From assembly GCF_011008845.1 (NCBI RefSeq), contig NZ_JAAIWM010000001.1, forward strand, positions 930,001 through 994,000: DNA of 64,000 nt, in the 5' to 3' direction. How positions within the stretch are numbered: the first letter of the stretch is position 1; the number at the start of each line of letters is the position of its first letter. Shown in pieces: positions 52,226 through 61,400 of this stretch. Origin of the DNA: Bacillus mesophilus. GTDB taxonomy: Bacteria; Bacillota; Bacilli; Bacillales; SA4. The notes under the pieces are model-generated. The model made no database searches. It was not told where the DNA came from and was given only the letters and a program-made list of their open reading frames with translations. The position numbers and the translations under genes are program-made.

Positions 52226-55200
52226 TTCGCACCCCCTTATTACCTGTTGCTTTGATTAATGAAGACCATGTTTGCTTCTTATCCTGTTCTGGTAAGATGA
52301 CGACAAGTCTTTCCTTTGTTCTGGTCATCGCCACATATAGAAGTCGTGTTTCTTCTTTATTCGTTTCATTTCGCTCTAGCGTATTTAATTGATCATAGTA
52401 GCTACTGCTATCACGATTTTTTAAATACCAGCCTACTTTTCTTTTCCCACCAATCATTTCATTTTCCTCTTGAATGTAGAAGGAGTCTCGGTCACTTTCA
52501 AATTGGTAGTCTGTTTTTGGAATAATGACCGTGTGATATTCCAGACCTTTCGAACGGTGTACAGTTGTGATTTCGACCGTTTGTTCAGTCGTTTCAATCA
52601 TCGGCTCATTTTCTGTTCGATTCGTTCGAATTTGCAGGGTCAACCATTCGTGTAACGTAAATAAGGTACTACTCATCGTATCAAACTGCTGCTGAATCAT
52701 ATTCATTAGGTGAAACAGATTCACCTTGTATTGCTGGATATTGATTTCATCATTTCCTTGCGCTTTTCGCTTTTGAGAGTACTCCGATAAATGCTCGAAT
52801 ATCCCTTTTTCTGAAATGATTTTTTGAATAATTGCCATGATAGGAAGGACCTTTAGCTGCTCGACATATTGGGTAAAATTCTTACCGATTTTACTATGGA
52901 TAAAATCCAATATTCTTCTACTTTCTCCTGAAAACGGTAATAACACTTGAAACGGAATCTCATACCTAAAATAAGGGGTCTGTAGGGCATTCAATACATA
53001 CTTTGCATCATTTGGATATAAGAGACCTTCTAGCAGGTATTTAAAATCTCGAACTGCATCACTTGTAAAGAATGTTCCATCTAGATTTTGCAGGGTAGTA
53101 ATACTTGCTACATCACACCACTTATTGACTGCCTTCGCTTGTGAATTCGTTCTAACAATTAACGCGATTTTACGATTTTTGTCCTTCGGAAGGGCTTTCG
53201 TCATCGATAAAGATTCCTTAATAGCATCAACCATTTCAAGCTCTGCTCGTTTATTGTCCCTCACCGATATAAATTGAAATTCATTCCTCTTTTCAACAGC
53301 ATCAGTGGCTCCCTCTAACCGATCATCCTTTGAATATGAAAGCCAGCCCTTTTTACCCCATTCCACAAACAATTGATCCAATTTATTAAGGATACTTGTC
53401 GATGTACGGTAGTTTTGATTTAATGAGATGCTAGTAAAAACGGTATCCTGTTTTGAATTTGCTTTTACCTTGCTATCTAATACATCAAAGGATCTGTAAT
53501 CCGCTCCACGGAATCGATAGATTGATTGTTTCACATCTCCTACGACAAATAACTGATAGTTTAGGTAGTTTGCTAGACTAGCCACCATTTCAATCTGAAC
53601 ATTATCACTATCCTGAAATTCATCGACAAATAAAAACTTATTTCCTTTTATTTGTACCATTTTGTCTTGATCTTGACTAAAATCCTTAATTTTTCGAATG
53701 AGGTCACCCATTGATACCGCATTTTCCTTTTTCTTCTCCTGATCAAGCTTATCCTCACAATGCTTGAATACGTACTCGAATAAACCATGAACACTCTCAT
53801 ACTCAGTAGATTTCGCTTGTCCCCAATCTAAATCCATGATTTCCTTCTTCGTTAAGCCTTTTTTCTCCATCTCTTCCCAAAAATCATACATGACATTGAT
53901 TAATTCATAATGAGGAAACTTAAGCTGAACGAGCCCTTTGACCGTTTTGGTACGGAAGTATTCATTCGCAAGCTGTTCAATAATGTCCTTTTTTGTTTTG
54001 ACAAAGCTTCGTAGCTGAACGTTTCGGCCAAGCCCAAGCTCATGTGCTAACGACACAATGATCGATTTTGCATAAGAGTGGATGGTGCTAATTTGCATTT
54101 CTTTTATATCTTCAGCATAAAGCAGGTATTTCGTTCGACCAGTTAGCTTTGATAAATGAATCAGCTTCTTTTGTAAACGCTCCTTCATTTCATTCGTAGA
54201 ATCATTGGTAAACGTTATCATAATGACATCTTTAAGGGATAGCTCTCCCTTTGCGAGTAAAAATAAAATTCGATCAATCATTACATGCGTTTTTCCCGTT
54301 CCTGCGCCAGCGGTCACCATTAAATGCTCATCAAGTGGTGCATGGGAGGCTTTATATTGACCTAAATTGAACTTAGGAAAGTTAGAGGTAATGATTTCTT
54401 GAATAGTCTCCGTTACCTGTTCTCCATCCTGGATAACGATAGCATCCTGTCTTACAGCTTGATATAAATTTGTATAAATTAACAGCTGATATTCATCTCG
54501 AAATGGTTTAAACTGATTTATCCATTGCTCAGGTAGCTGAACATAGCTTAATAGGAATATTTTTAACCCTTTACTCAGTGCTTGTTCAATAGCAGCTTTG
54601 TGTTGAACAAACTGCTCTTCACTAGAAAGAATATAAAGCTTAGAGAAATAAGCCTCTTGTGGAACAAAAGACGTCTCTGCTTCATCCATAATTGAAAAAA
54701 GGCTCTTCATGATGGACCACTGTCGATTATTTAAAGGTTCGTTCGCTTTTACTATAAAATAGCTTTCTAGTATACTAATATTATTCAGCAGGTCGTCCTG
54801 AAATAGAATGGGCGGAGAATGCAATAACTTATCAAAGCCTCTCATCTCCCATTCTGAGCGAGTAATATTAGGTAGAGCAATCACGACACGCTTGCTAAAG
54901 CTACGATAAAGCAATGGATTTTTCTCTAATTTATTACATAGCATATAAAGCTGTTGTTCCGCCTGACTATATGGGTTTCCTTTATCTGTATAAAAGTCAC
55001 GATAGGTCCAAACATGTCCCTGTATCGATTCGATTTGATCGATTCGAATACCCTTAACCTCAATAACAGTGACACCCAGCTCTTGATCCACTAGTAAGAT
55101 ATCAATTTCTTTTCGGCCTTGATGACCTCGATTAAACATAGGATAATGAAGAAATGCAAAGCTATTACGCCCAGCAAAATATCCCTTCACTGCATCCCAT

Positions 55201-55256
55201 ACTTTTCGTTCCGCCTCGACTCCAGCTCTATTTTCCAAATCAGTCTCTATAAACAA
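52215..55256 (-). CDS. NERD-nuclease / UvrD-AddA-like helicase fusion
   Basis: A 1013-residue protein. The N-terminal NERD domain (about 8-130), a PD-(D/E)XK fold, has Glu14/16 in VEAERKVW, Asp52 in KEIDILLVD and Glu66-Val-Lys68 in VTVIEVKG. The SF1 helicase follows: Walker A TAGAGTGKTH (315-324), Walker B FLFVDEFQDSD, motif III GDVKQSIYRFRGADYRSFD, motif V TTVHRSKGLEYHTV, motif VI RLLYVAMTRTKERL. First gene of a four-gene unit with the AddB-like protein. Housekeeping AddA carries its nuclease at the C-terminus, so this is a different, probably defence-type, machine. Confidence 0.9.
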   Translation of the reverse strand: MFIETDLENRAGVEAERKVWDAVKGYFAGRNSFAFLHYPMFNRGHQGRKEIDILLVDQELGVTVIEVKGIRIDQIESIQGHVWTYRDFYTDKGNPYSQAEQQLYMLCNKLEKNPLLYRSFSKRVVIALPNITRSEWEMRGFDKLLHSPPILFQDDLLNNISILESYFIVKANEPLNNRQWSIMKSLFSIMDEAETSFVPQEAYFSKLYILSSEEQFVQHKAAIEQALSKGLKIFLLSYVQLPEQWINQFKPFRDEYQLLIYTNLYQAVRQDAIVIQDGEQVTETIQEIITSNFPKFNLGQYKASHAPLDEHLMVTAGAGTGKTHVMIDRILFLLAKGELSLKDVIMITFTNDSTNEMKERLQKKLIHLSKLTGRTKYLLYAEDIKEMQISTIHSYAKSIIVSLAHELGLGRNVQLRSFVKTKKDIIEQLANEYFRTKTVKGLVQLKFPHYELINVMYDFWEEMEKKGLTKKEIMDLDWGQAKSTEYESVHGLFEYVFKHCEDKLDQEKKKENAVSMGDLIRKIKDFSQDQDKMVQIKGNKFLFVDEFQDSDNVQIEMVASLANYLNYQLFVVGDVKQSIYRFRGADYRSFDVLDSKVKANSKQDTVFTSISLNQNYRTSTSILNKLDQLFVEWGKKGWLSYSKDDRLEGATDAVEKRNEFQFISVRDNKRAELEMVDAIKESLSMTKALPKDKNRKIALIVRTNSQAKAVNKWCDVASITTLQNLDGTFFTSDAVRDFKYLLEGLLYPNDAKYVLNALQTPYFRYEIPFQVLLPFSGESRRILDFIHSKIGKNFTQYVEQLKVLPIMAIIQKIISEKGIFEHLSEYSQKRKAQGNDEINIQQYKVNLFHLMNMIQQQFDTMSSTLFTLHEWLTLQIRTNRTENEPMIETTEQTVEITTVHRSKGLEYHTVIIPKTDYQFESDRDSFYIQEENEMIGGKRKVGWYLKNRDSSSYYDQLNTLERNETNKEETRLLYVAMTRTKERLVVILPEQDKKQTWSSLIKATGNKGVRNDR

Positions 55257-55657
55257 TAGTCGATACCCCCATTTAGACCTTAAACGTAATCCTAATTACC
55301 TACATACTATTTTACAATTAAATTCAGACAAGTCATAAAAAAGATTTCTCCAGTACTGGATAATTCCGGCAAATAAATCATGAAAAAGTAAGCTCAGTCT
55401 TTACAACTGTACTTACATATGAAAACTAATTTTTATTACTTTAAAGCTTCATCTAACTGAATCAATGGCGTTACCACTAATTTAGACACCATTCATCATT
55501 TTGCCCTATCTTTCATAATATCAGTAAATTGAAAATAATCCCAAGTTAAATTCATAAAATATGAAATGACCGCTATTACCAATGGATTTCTGGATTCAAT
55601 AAAAAAAGAGGTGTTAGCTTAAATACAAATCAATCTAAAAGCAAAATTAAGGAGGTT

Positions 55658-55798
55658 ATGAAGGGTGAACATGTATTAGCTGTTTTTTTAGACACTTTTC
55701 TTTATCACAAATATGCAGAAGCTCCAGTTAATCTAGTGATTCATAAAGACGTTTTGAATGCGATGGCTGACTTTTATTTTATTGTGTATCGGAATTAG
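55658..55798 (+). CDS. Possible 46-codon ORF or gene remnant
   Basis: An ATG at 55658 after AAGGAGGTT (spacing unusually short, 2 bp) opens a 46-codon frame: MKGEHVLAVFLDTFLYHKYA, then ending ADFYFIVYRN. The frame is also open upstream for about 20 codons without a start. Unrecognised; could be a remnant of a longer gene. Low confidence. Confidence 0.25.
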   Translation: MKGEHVLAVFLDTFLYHKYAEAPVNLVIHKDVLNAMADFYFIVYRN

Positions 55799-55865
55799 CC
55801 TTATGTAAAGCTCGAGAATTGTATTTCTTGGATAAGAAAGGAGTATATCAATGATTAAAGGAAAG

Positions 55866-55888
55866 CCACTCTGGATGAGTGTTTTTTT
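55866..55888 (+). terminator. Possible terminator in spacer
   Basis: CACTC-TGGAT-GAGTG followed by TTTTTTT. Short stem; would end a transcript through the 55658 ORF. Confidence 0.4.
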
Positions 55889-56145
55889 ATGAAGACATTA
55901 ATTTTGTAGTAATTTAAACTGATGATTGATTAGCCTTTGTCTATATTGTTTTTTAGTAATCTCTGTTCTTCGGGAATAAGGAGACAGGCAATATGTCCAG
56001 CACAGTTTTAAAAAATTGATTCTTATCGTTCTGAGAAGAATACCCTTCACCTACACTTTTCATAAATAACTATTTATGGATTGTTGTATAGTCATCTAAT
56101 TTAAAATAAACTCGAAATAATAAATAACATTTTAAGGAGACTATT

Positions 56146-57315
56146 ATGGAAATAGTTCAATACAAGGATAAAATTCTATCTGAACTTAATGAGGTTAAAA
56201 ATCAAGTAGGAGTCTCTAATTCGAATAAGGTTAGTATTTCCTATATAGAACAAAATATTAAATATCTAGATAGAATTGGTGATCTACATGATTTTTTGAT
56301 CTACTACAGAAGTAATAATCAATCAAAAGTAACTATTAACGATCTAATGAAACAGCATGGAGCTACTCCATTAGACCATCTCCTAGATGAAGGGATTCAA
56401 ATTACTGAGAAGTATAAAGAAGATATCACTGAAATTAGTGATTTTAAAATTGGTGAAACGTACTCCCCTTGGAAGATTGCTCTGTTTTCAAAAACTTACA
56501 CCATACAAAATGGAATCTATCCAATATATGGGGATATAGCGCGTGATAACAAAGCCATCCTAATTGTAGCTAATCTCAATAAAGGTGTTCATCCTAACAA
56601 ATGGCTTGAAGAAGATTTCGTTTTAAAATATTACTTTAAAAAAACACCTCAAGGGACATACAATCATAAATATAATCGAGAAATAATTGAATCTAAACAG
56701 AAGGGAATTCCACTTTTCGTATTCATTAAGGAGGATTCTATTAAAGATGGAAATAATCTTTTTCTAAATGGAATCTTCGAATATAAAAATCATTACACGG
56801 AAGAAGATGGGAAGCAGTGGTTTAAATTAATAAGAGCACAAGTAAGTGAATCCTATTATAGGAGGCCTTCATACAGAACAGAAAGAGAAGATATTGAAGA
56901 GTCAGTAGAAGCTGGTGAAACTGAAGTAGTTGCAATGACTAAGGCAAGACTTGGACAAAGAAAGTTCAAGAAAATATTACTCCAAAACAAGAAGTGCTGT
57001 AATATTTGTGGACTTAGAGATGTGAGATTTCTTATCGCTAGTCACATTAAAGCTTGGAGTAAGTCAAATAATAAGGAACGCTTAGATCCTAATAACGGAC
57101 TACTATTATGCCCAAATCATGATTCCGTTTTCGATAAGGGATATATTACGTTTGATGAAAAAGGAAAGATTTTGATATCTGAAAGACTAGATGAAAGTAC
57201 GTTTTCTCTTCTTAACATTCACGAAGGTATAAAAATTCAATTAAACAAAAAGGAACAGGATTATATGGATTGGCATAGGACGTACTTTAAGGAAATTAAT
57301 AAATCAAACCTTTAA
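56146..57315 (+). CDS. HNH endonuclease with PUA-like/DUF3427-type recognition domain
   Basis: A 389-residue nuclease. Residues about 98-235 resemble the PUA/SRA-like domain seen at the end of DUF3427 proteins (KIGETYSPWKIALFSKTYTI; WFKLIRAQVSESYYR). The HNH domain at about 282-350 has CCNICGLRDVRFLIASHIKA, then DPNNGLLLCPNHDSVFDKGY (two Cys pairs and the catalytic His). This layout is typical of type IV-like or type II restriction enzymes. It is the only large gene of the island on the plus strand. AAGGAGACTATT precedes the ATG. Whether it recognises modified DNA is unknown. Confidence 0.85.
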   Translation: MEIVQYKDKILSELNEVKNQVGVSNSNKVSISYIEQNIKYLDRIGDLHDFLIYYRSNNQSKVTINDLMKQHGATPLDHLLDEGIQITEKYKEDITEISDFKIGETYSPWKIALFSKTYTIQNGIYPIYGDIARDNKAILIVANLNKGVHPNKWLEEDFVLKYYFKKTPQGTYNHKYNREIIESKQKGIPLFVFIKEDSIKDGNNLFLNGIFEYKNHYTEEDGKQWFKLIRAQVSESYYRRPSYRTEREDIEESVEAGETEVVAMTKARLGQRKFKKILLQNKKCCNICGLRDVRFLIASHIKAWSKSNNKERLDPNNGLLLCPNHDSVFDKGYITFDEKGKILISERLDESTFSLLNIHEGIKIQLNKKEQDYMDWHRTYFKEINKSNL

Positions 57316-57343
57316 AATTCTCATAAAATAAGAAAAATATAAT

Positions 57344-57370
57344 AAAGGAGAGACTACTTGTCTCCCCTTT
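57344..57370 (+). terminator. Hairpin after HNH gene
   Basis: AAAGGAGAGAC / GTCTCCCCTTT with one mismatch and a 5-base loop; weak T-run. Confidence 0.55.
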
Positions 57371-57576
57371 ACTAATATAGTTAATTTATACATTTTCGCG
57401 CCTCGCAAGTATGGGATTGTTTTAATTCGTGCACCTGATTAGTGCTATTTTCATATACATCCCTCCTGGTTTCTAATTATTATATAACAGTTCTATTTAC
57501 TAATTCTGGTATAATATTATAAATGATTTTGTTTGTACTTACTAATACACTCATTTTTTTGATATAGGAGGCAACC

Positions 57577-57713
57577 ATGCGCTTTAGTTATACACATTAT
57601 CAGAAGGACCACTTGTATAAGGTGCTGTATATAAGGCTGGTAGTCAAGGAGGGGTTGCTTCAGATCCTCTATCTATAACTTCTTATTACTACCACCCACC
57701 TGCTAGTAAATAA
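57577..57713 (+). pseudogene. Frameshifted small ORF, unknown
   Basis: ATAGGAGGCAACC directly precedes ATG at 57577. The first frame reads MRFSYTHYQKDHLYK and then continues only to 57678. One base off, the reading GAVYKAGSQGGVASDPLSI, then TSYYYHPPASK runs to a stop at 57713 and looks far more protein-like. A single-base loss near 57620 would explain this. Product about 45 residues; family not recognised. The rest of the 57.4-57.8 kb gap shows nothing. Confidence 0.4.
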
Positions 57714-57811
57714 AACTAGCTTTATATTTTGTCCCAGAATAATTTGAATCAGTTTCATTTTCTCCTCACCGCTATTATTGCGCTGGTTTTAATTTAAACT
57801 CATAAATAACT

Positions 57812-58147
57812 TCACCTTAAATCCCCATTAAAGGAATGCCTAGTATTACATAGATTAGGAGTCTTATCGCCAATTGTTCTTGGTTTAACGGAGTATAAAT
57901 GCTGATCCTTTGCCGCATAGTTATGAATCTCAAACACCCCAGCTAATAAGTTTTCTAAATATGGTAGACGTTCATTTATTGATTGAATCGTACGATGTTG
58001 GAGACCCTGATTACTTGTATGAAGTTGTTCGGCTAGCTCTTTAGTAATACGCTTTTGAGTTTTAAGGTCTTTACCATTCATTTGCTCACGATAAAGATTT
58101 ATTACATTTAATAGATATTGCTGGTCGGTAGTCCAAGGTAATGCCAT
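57812..58147 (-). CDS. Hypothetical small protein
   Basis: A 111-residue protein: MALPWTTDQQYLLNVINLYR, then a helical stretch with TKELAEQLHTSNQGLQHRTI and a basic, less structured end. AGAAGGGGATTTGCT lies upstream of the ATG. Not recognised. The helical middle could be a DNA-binding helix-turn-helix (KELAEQLHTSN), but that is a guess. It lies downstream of the giant helicase gene, after that gene's terminator. Confidence 0.55.
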   Translation of the reverse strand: MALPWTTDQQYLLNVINLYREQMNGKDLKTQKRITKELAEQLHTSNQGLQHRTIQSINERLPYLENLLAGVFEIHNYAAKDQHLYSVKPRTIGDKTPNLCNTRHSFNGDLR

Positions 58148-58362
58148 AGCAAATCCCCTTCTCTAATTAGTTATTATTGTTTTTTAACAAATTCGACAAT
58201 TCCTGTAAATACCCTCCAAAATCCTACTATTCCGATTGGTTCGTTTTTTCTTTTTTTATCAATTGTTACCCCTGTCTTTTTGACTAAATTAAGGACAGTT
58301 CCCTTGAAAAAAAGAATAAACCCTTTCTTTATATGTCATACTGTTCTTCTTTATTAAAAAGA

Positions 58363-58395
58363 GGGTCGGTTCCTATAAATCATAGGAACCGACCC
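58363..58395 (-). terminator. Strong terminator after giant helicase gene
   Basis: GGGTCGGTTCCTAT pairs exactly with ATAGGAACCGACCC around a 5-base loop; on the minus strand it is followed by TCTTTTTAAT. Confidence 0.88.
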
Positions 58396-58446
58396 TTGTA
58401 TGGCATTAATTTAAAATGCTAAAATATAATCTTTTCAGATACATAA

Positions 58447-61400
58447 CTAATCATGTAATTGAACATCTACAGCATTGTCTTCGCTTCTAACCTCATAACG
58501 CTTTTCAGGTTTTCCATATACGTTAACCAGCTGATGACTTGTTGAAAATGAATTATCCTCAAGATAGCTGTTGCTTCCGAAAATTACTTCTTCAATATGC
58601 CGCGATTCCAACTCAATCCAGTCCGGCTGGTTCTTGCATAGTTGTTCTACTCTCTTTATCATTGTGAGATTTCCTACATTTACCGTAGCATCATCCGGCA
58701 TTAATATAAACAGATAATCTCTAGCTCTACTAATAGAGACATTTATGATATTAAGTTTATTAAGAAACATATCCTTTGAAGATGATATGGACGGTGGCGG
58801 GTTGAACAGTGCAAAAATAATGTCACATTCATCACCTTGAAATCCATGGATTGTCCCTACTTGAACATCTATATTCTTTGGAAACTTGAAAGAAGCCATT
58901 AACTTATCAATCAAGTCAGACTGAGCACGATATGGTGCGATTAAACCTATTCTGAAAAACTCATTTCCATTGACCTTTTCAAGAAGAGAAGACATGTACT
59001 TTACGAACTCAAATGCAAAAAGTGCAGAATACACATGATAATTACTTTTGCTTTGTAGACGTTTCGGACGAAAAATGCTTTCATATTTACTTACAGGAAA
59101 CTTAATGATATTTAATGGCTTTATATCCATGAACTCTTCAATAAGCAACGGTCGCCTATTATCTGCGGTTCGGTTATGGTGTAACACACCGCCGTATGTA
59201 AACTGACTAAATACCTCACCAATTTCGGGAGTACTTCTATATTGAGTGGTCAGTAGCTTAACACGGTACGGATGAGGAATCGTTTTAGGATCAGTAAATG
59301 ATTTAAGCTCCACCATGGTGTAAATGTTTTCGTTTTTCCATATATCAACTGTAGTAATCGGTTCTATCTGGAAAGGATCACCCGCAATTATAAACTTCTC
59401 AGGTGTCTTCTTATAAAGTGGGAAAATGATATTTACTAGCGGTATCATGGATGCTTCGTCAATAATGATATAGTCCCAGTTTAGAGCATTCAAATGAAGT
59501 CTTGTATCTCCTTCTGGCAGGAAATAATCGTATGGGAAACGGGCGATAGTCGTCACGGTTACATTTCTTGGAAATGTTCGAATGTTCGTGGTCTTATCAC
59601 GAAAAACACCGCTCTGCTCAATGACACTGTCGTTCGTCGCGCCAAACCGTACAAGCCATTGAGTATAACTATTGTTTTGGTCAATTTCCATAAGACGACG
59701 CACAAGAACGTCTGCCGCTTTGTTTGTCGGAGTTAAAACAAGTACTTTTAGGTTATTATCTTCTTGCATAAGGGGAAGAATAACCTCTTTTGCCAAGTGC
59801 GTTGTTTTTCCGGTTCCGGGCGGTCCGAAAACAAATTCAATATTATCGCATAGGTTGTACTGCATATCATAGTCGTCATCTAAATCAAGGTTATTAAACC
59901 CTTTTCGTAGTTCCTCTAATAGAAACACAGGATTCTTTGCCTCAATTCTAGCCTCAGTAACGAGTGATAATTCTACCCCATCAATTTGCGCATTCGTCTT
60001 CAATTTCGCCCTTAAAGTGTAAGATTTTACGTTAACAACCTCAACTGCCACTTTTACCATGGGCTGATTGGCAAAATGCAATTCAAGTGGTATATCCGCA
60101 AGGTCTTCCATAGATTGAGGAATATAACGACTCGGATGCTTTAAAATAAGTGTTCGTGAAGTGCCTTCCTCAAGTTCTACCTTTGAGAAAGATATAGAAA
60201 TCTCTCTGCTGTTAGCAGTATTATCACCCCTATTTAGCGATTCAAGTTCAAGTAAAGCTTTGAACCATCCGAAAGAGTACTTTTCTGCATTTAACGCTTT
60301 TTGTGATAATTCATCTATCTGAGCGATTTCTGCTATTTCGTTTGCACTTCGTTGTTTTGCTTGCTCTATTTTCTTGCTAAAATTGATAGATGGCTTTGTG
60401 TATTCATCCTCATCAGATTCTATTGTGTGTTCTTCTGTAAAGGGAGCAGCAGTCTCTTTTGTTTTTGGAACAGAAACAGCTCTTTTCCCAATCTCTTTTG
60501 CTATACGAGAAACAGCTTGGTTTTCTGAAGCTTTATCGAATTCTTCTCCTTCATCCGTTTCGTCACCATCAGCCTGATGAGTAGAGGAGTGCTTATTGGC
60601 CCGATATTGCTCCGCGAACCGCTTAAGTTCTTCGCTTGGAATATCATAAAGGGCTTCAGCTAGTTCAATTTTTTCTCGTTGCTCCTCTGTTAAATTATCA
60701 TCGTCATAATCAGTACCTGCATTTGTATTATCAATAACTAAATACCGAAGAAGCTCCACCGCCTCGTCCTTTGACAAATCATATTGGTGCGATAAGGTTT
60801 GTACTGTTAATTCACCTGCTGATACGAATTCGGTATCACTATTGAGGAGCCAGGACGAATTGCGAAGTCTCAATGCTTCACTCGAATCAAACTCCATATA
60901 CCGCGGACTACGATAAAAATACTCACATTTCCCTTGTAATATGTTCCGCAAGCTGTTGTAAGAATATCCGTATTCAACATACTTCAATAGCTGCTCCCAT
61001 ACCATAACGGATAAATCAGCATCTTGTTTTTGAATTAAATATTCGATTAATTCTTCACAACCATCAATATACTTTTCATGCCATTTCCTAACCCGGGTAG
61101 AATTCGGCCAATCATCCCTGATTTGATAAGCTTCTTCATCACTCAACTCACGTGTTAGGATCCTTGGTTCATCCTTCGCACCGAGGTCTGTAAAAAATCT
61201 ATATAATTCCTCGTTTTTGCCCTCACCAATTAGTTTTAAATATTCTTCCAAAACTATGAATCTAGTATCTAGCTTAGCTTGAAACCATTTTCTTAGGGTA
61301 TCGCTCGGAAGATAAAGATTACTTGCCTTTCCGCGATAAATCTTATCATCATCAGCTGAACGAAACTTAACAAAAGCATATTCTTTAATGAGTGATATAA

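Larger units (their letters stand above)
55257..56145. other. 890-bp intergenic region between divergent defence genes
   Basis: AT-rich spacer between the NERD-helicase gene (leftward) and the HNH gene (rightward), so it must hold both promoters. Apart from one possible short ORF at 55658 and a weak hairpin at 55866 (listed separately), no gene or repeat was recognised. Its length suggests decayed DNA. Confidence 0.6.

Noticed and set aside
47948..55256. Housekeeping addAB recombination operon
   Set aside because: The nuclease is an N-terminal NERD domain, the B subunit lacks its nuclease and Walker motifs, and a second small UvrD is present.
46466..55256. DISARM or BREX system
   Set aside because: A C5-methyltransferase and helicases are present, but no DrmA/DrmB, PglZ or BrxL-like protein is recognisable.
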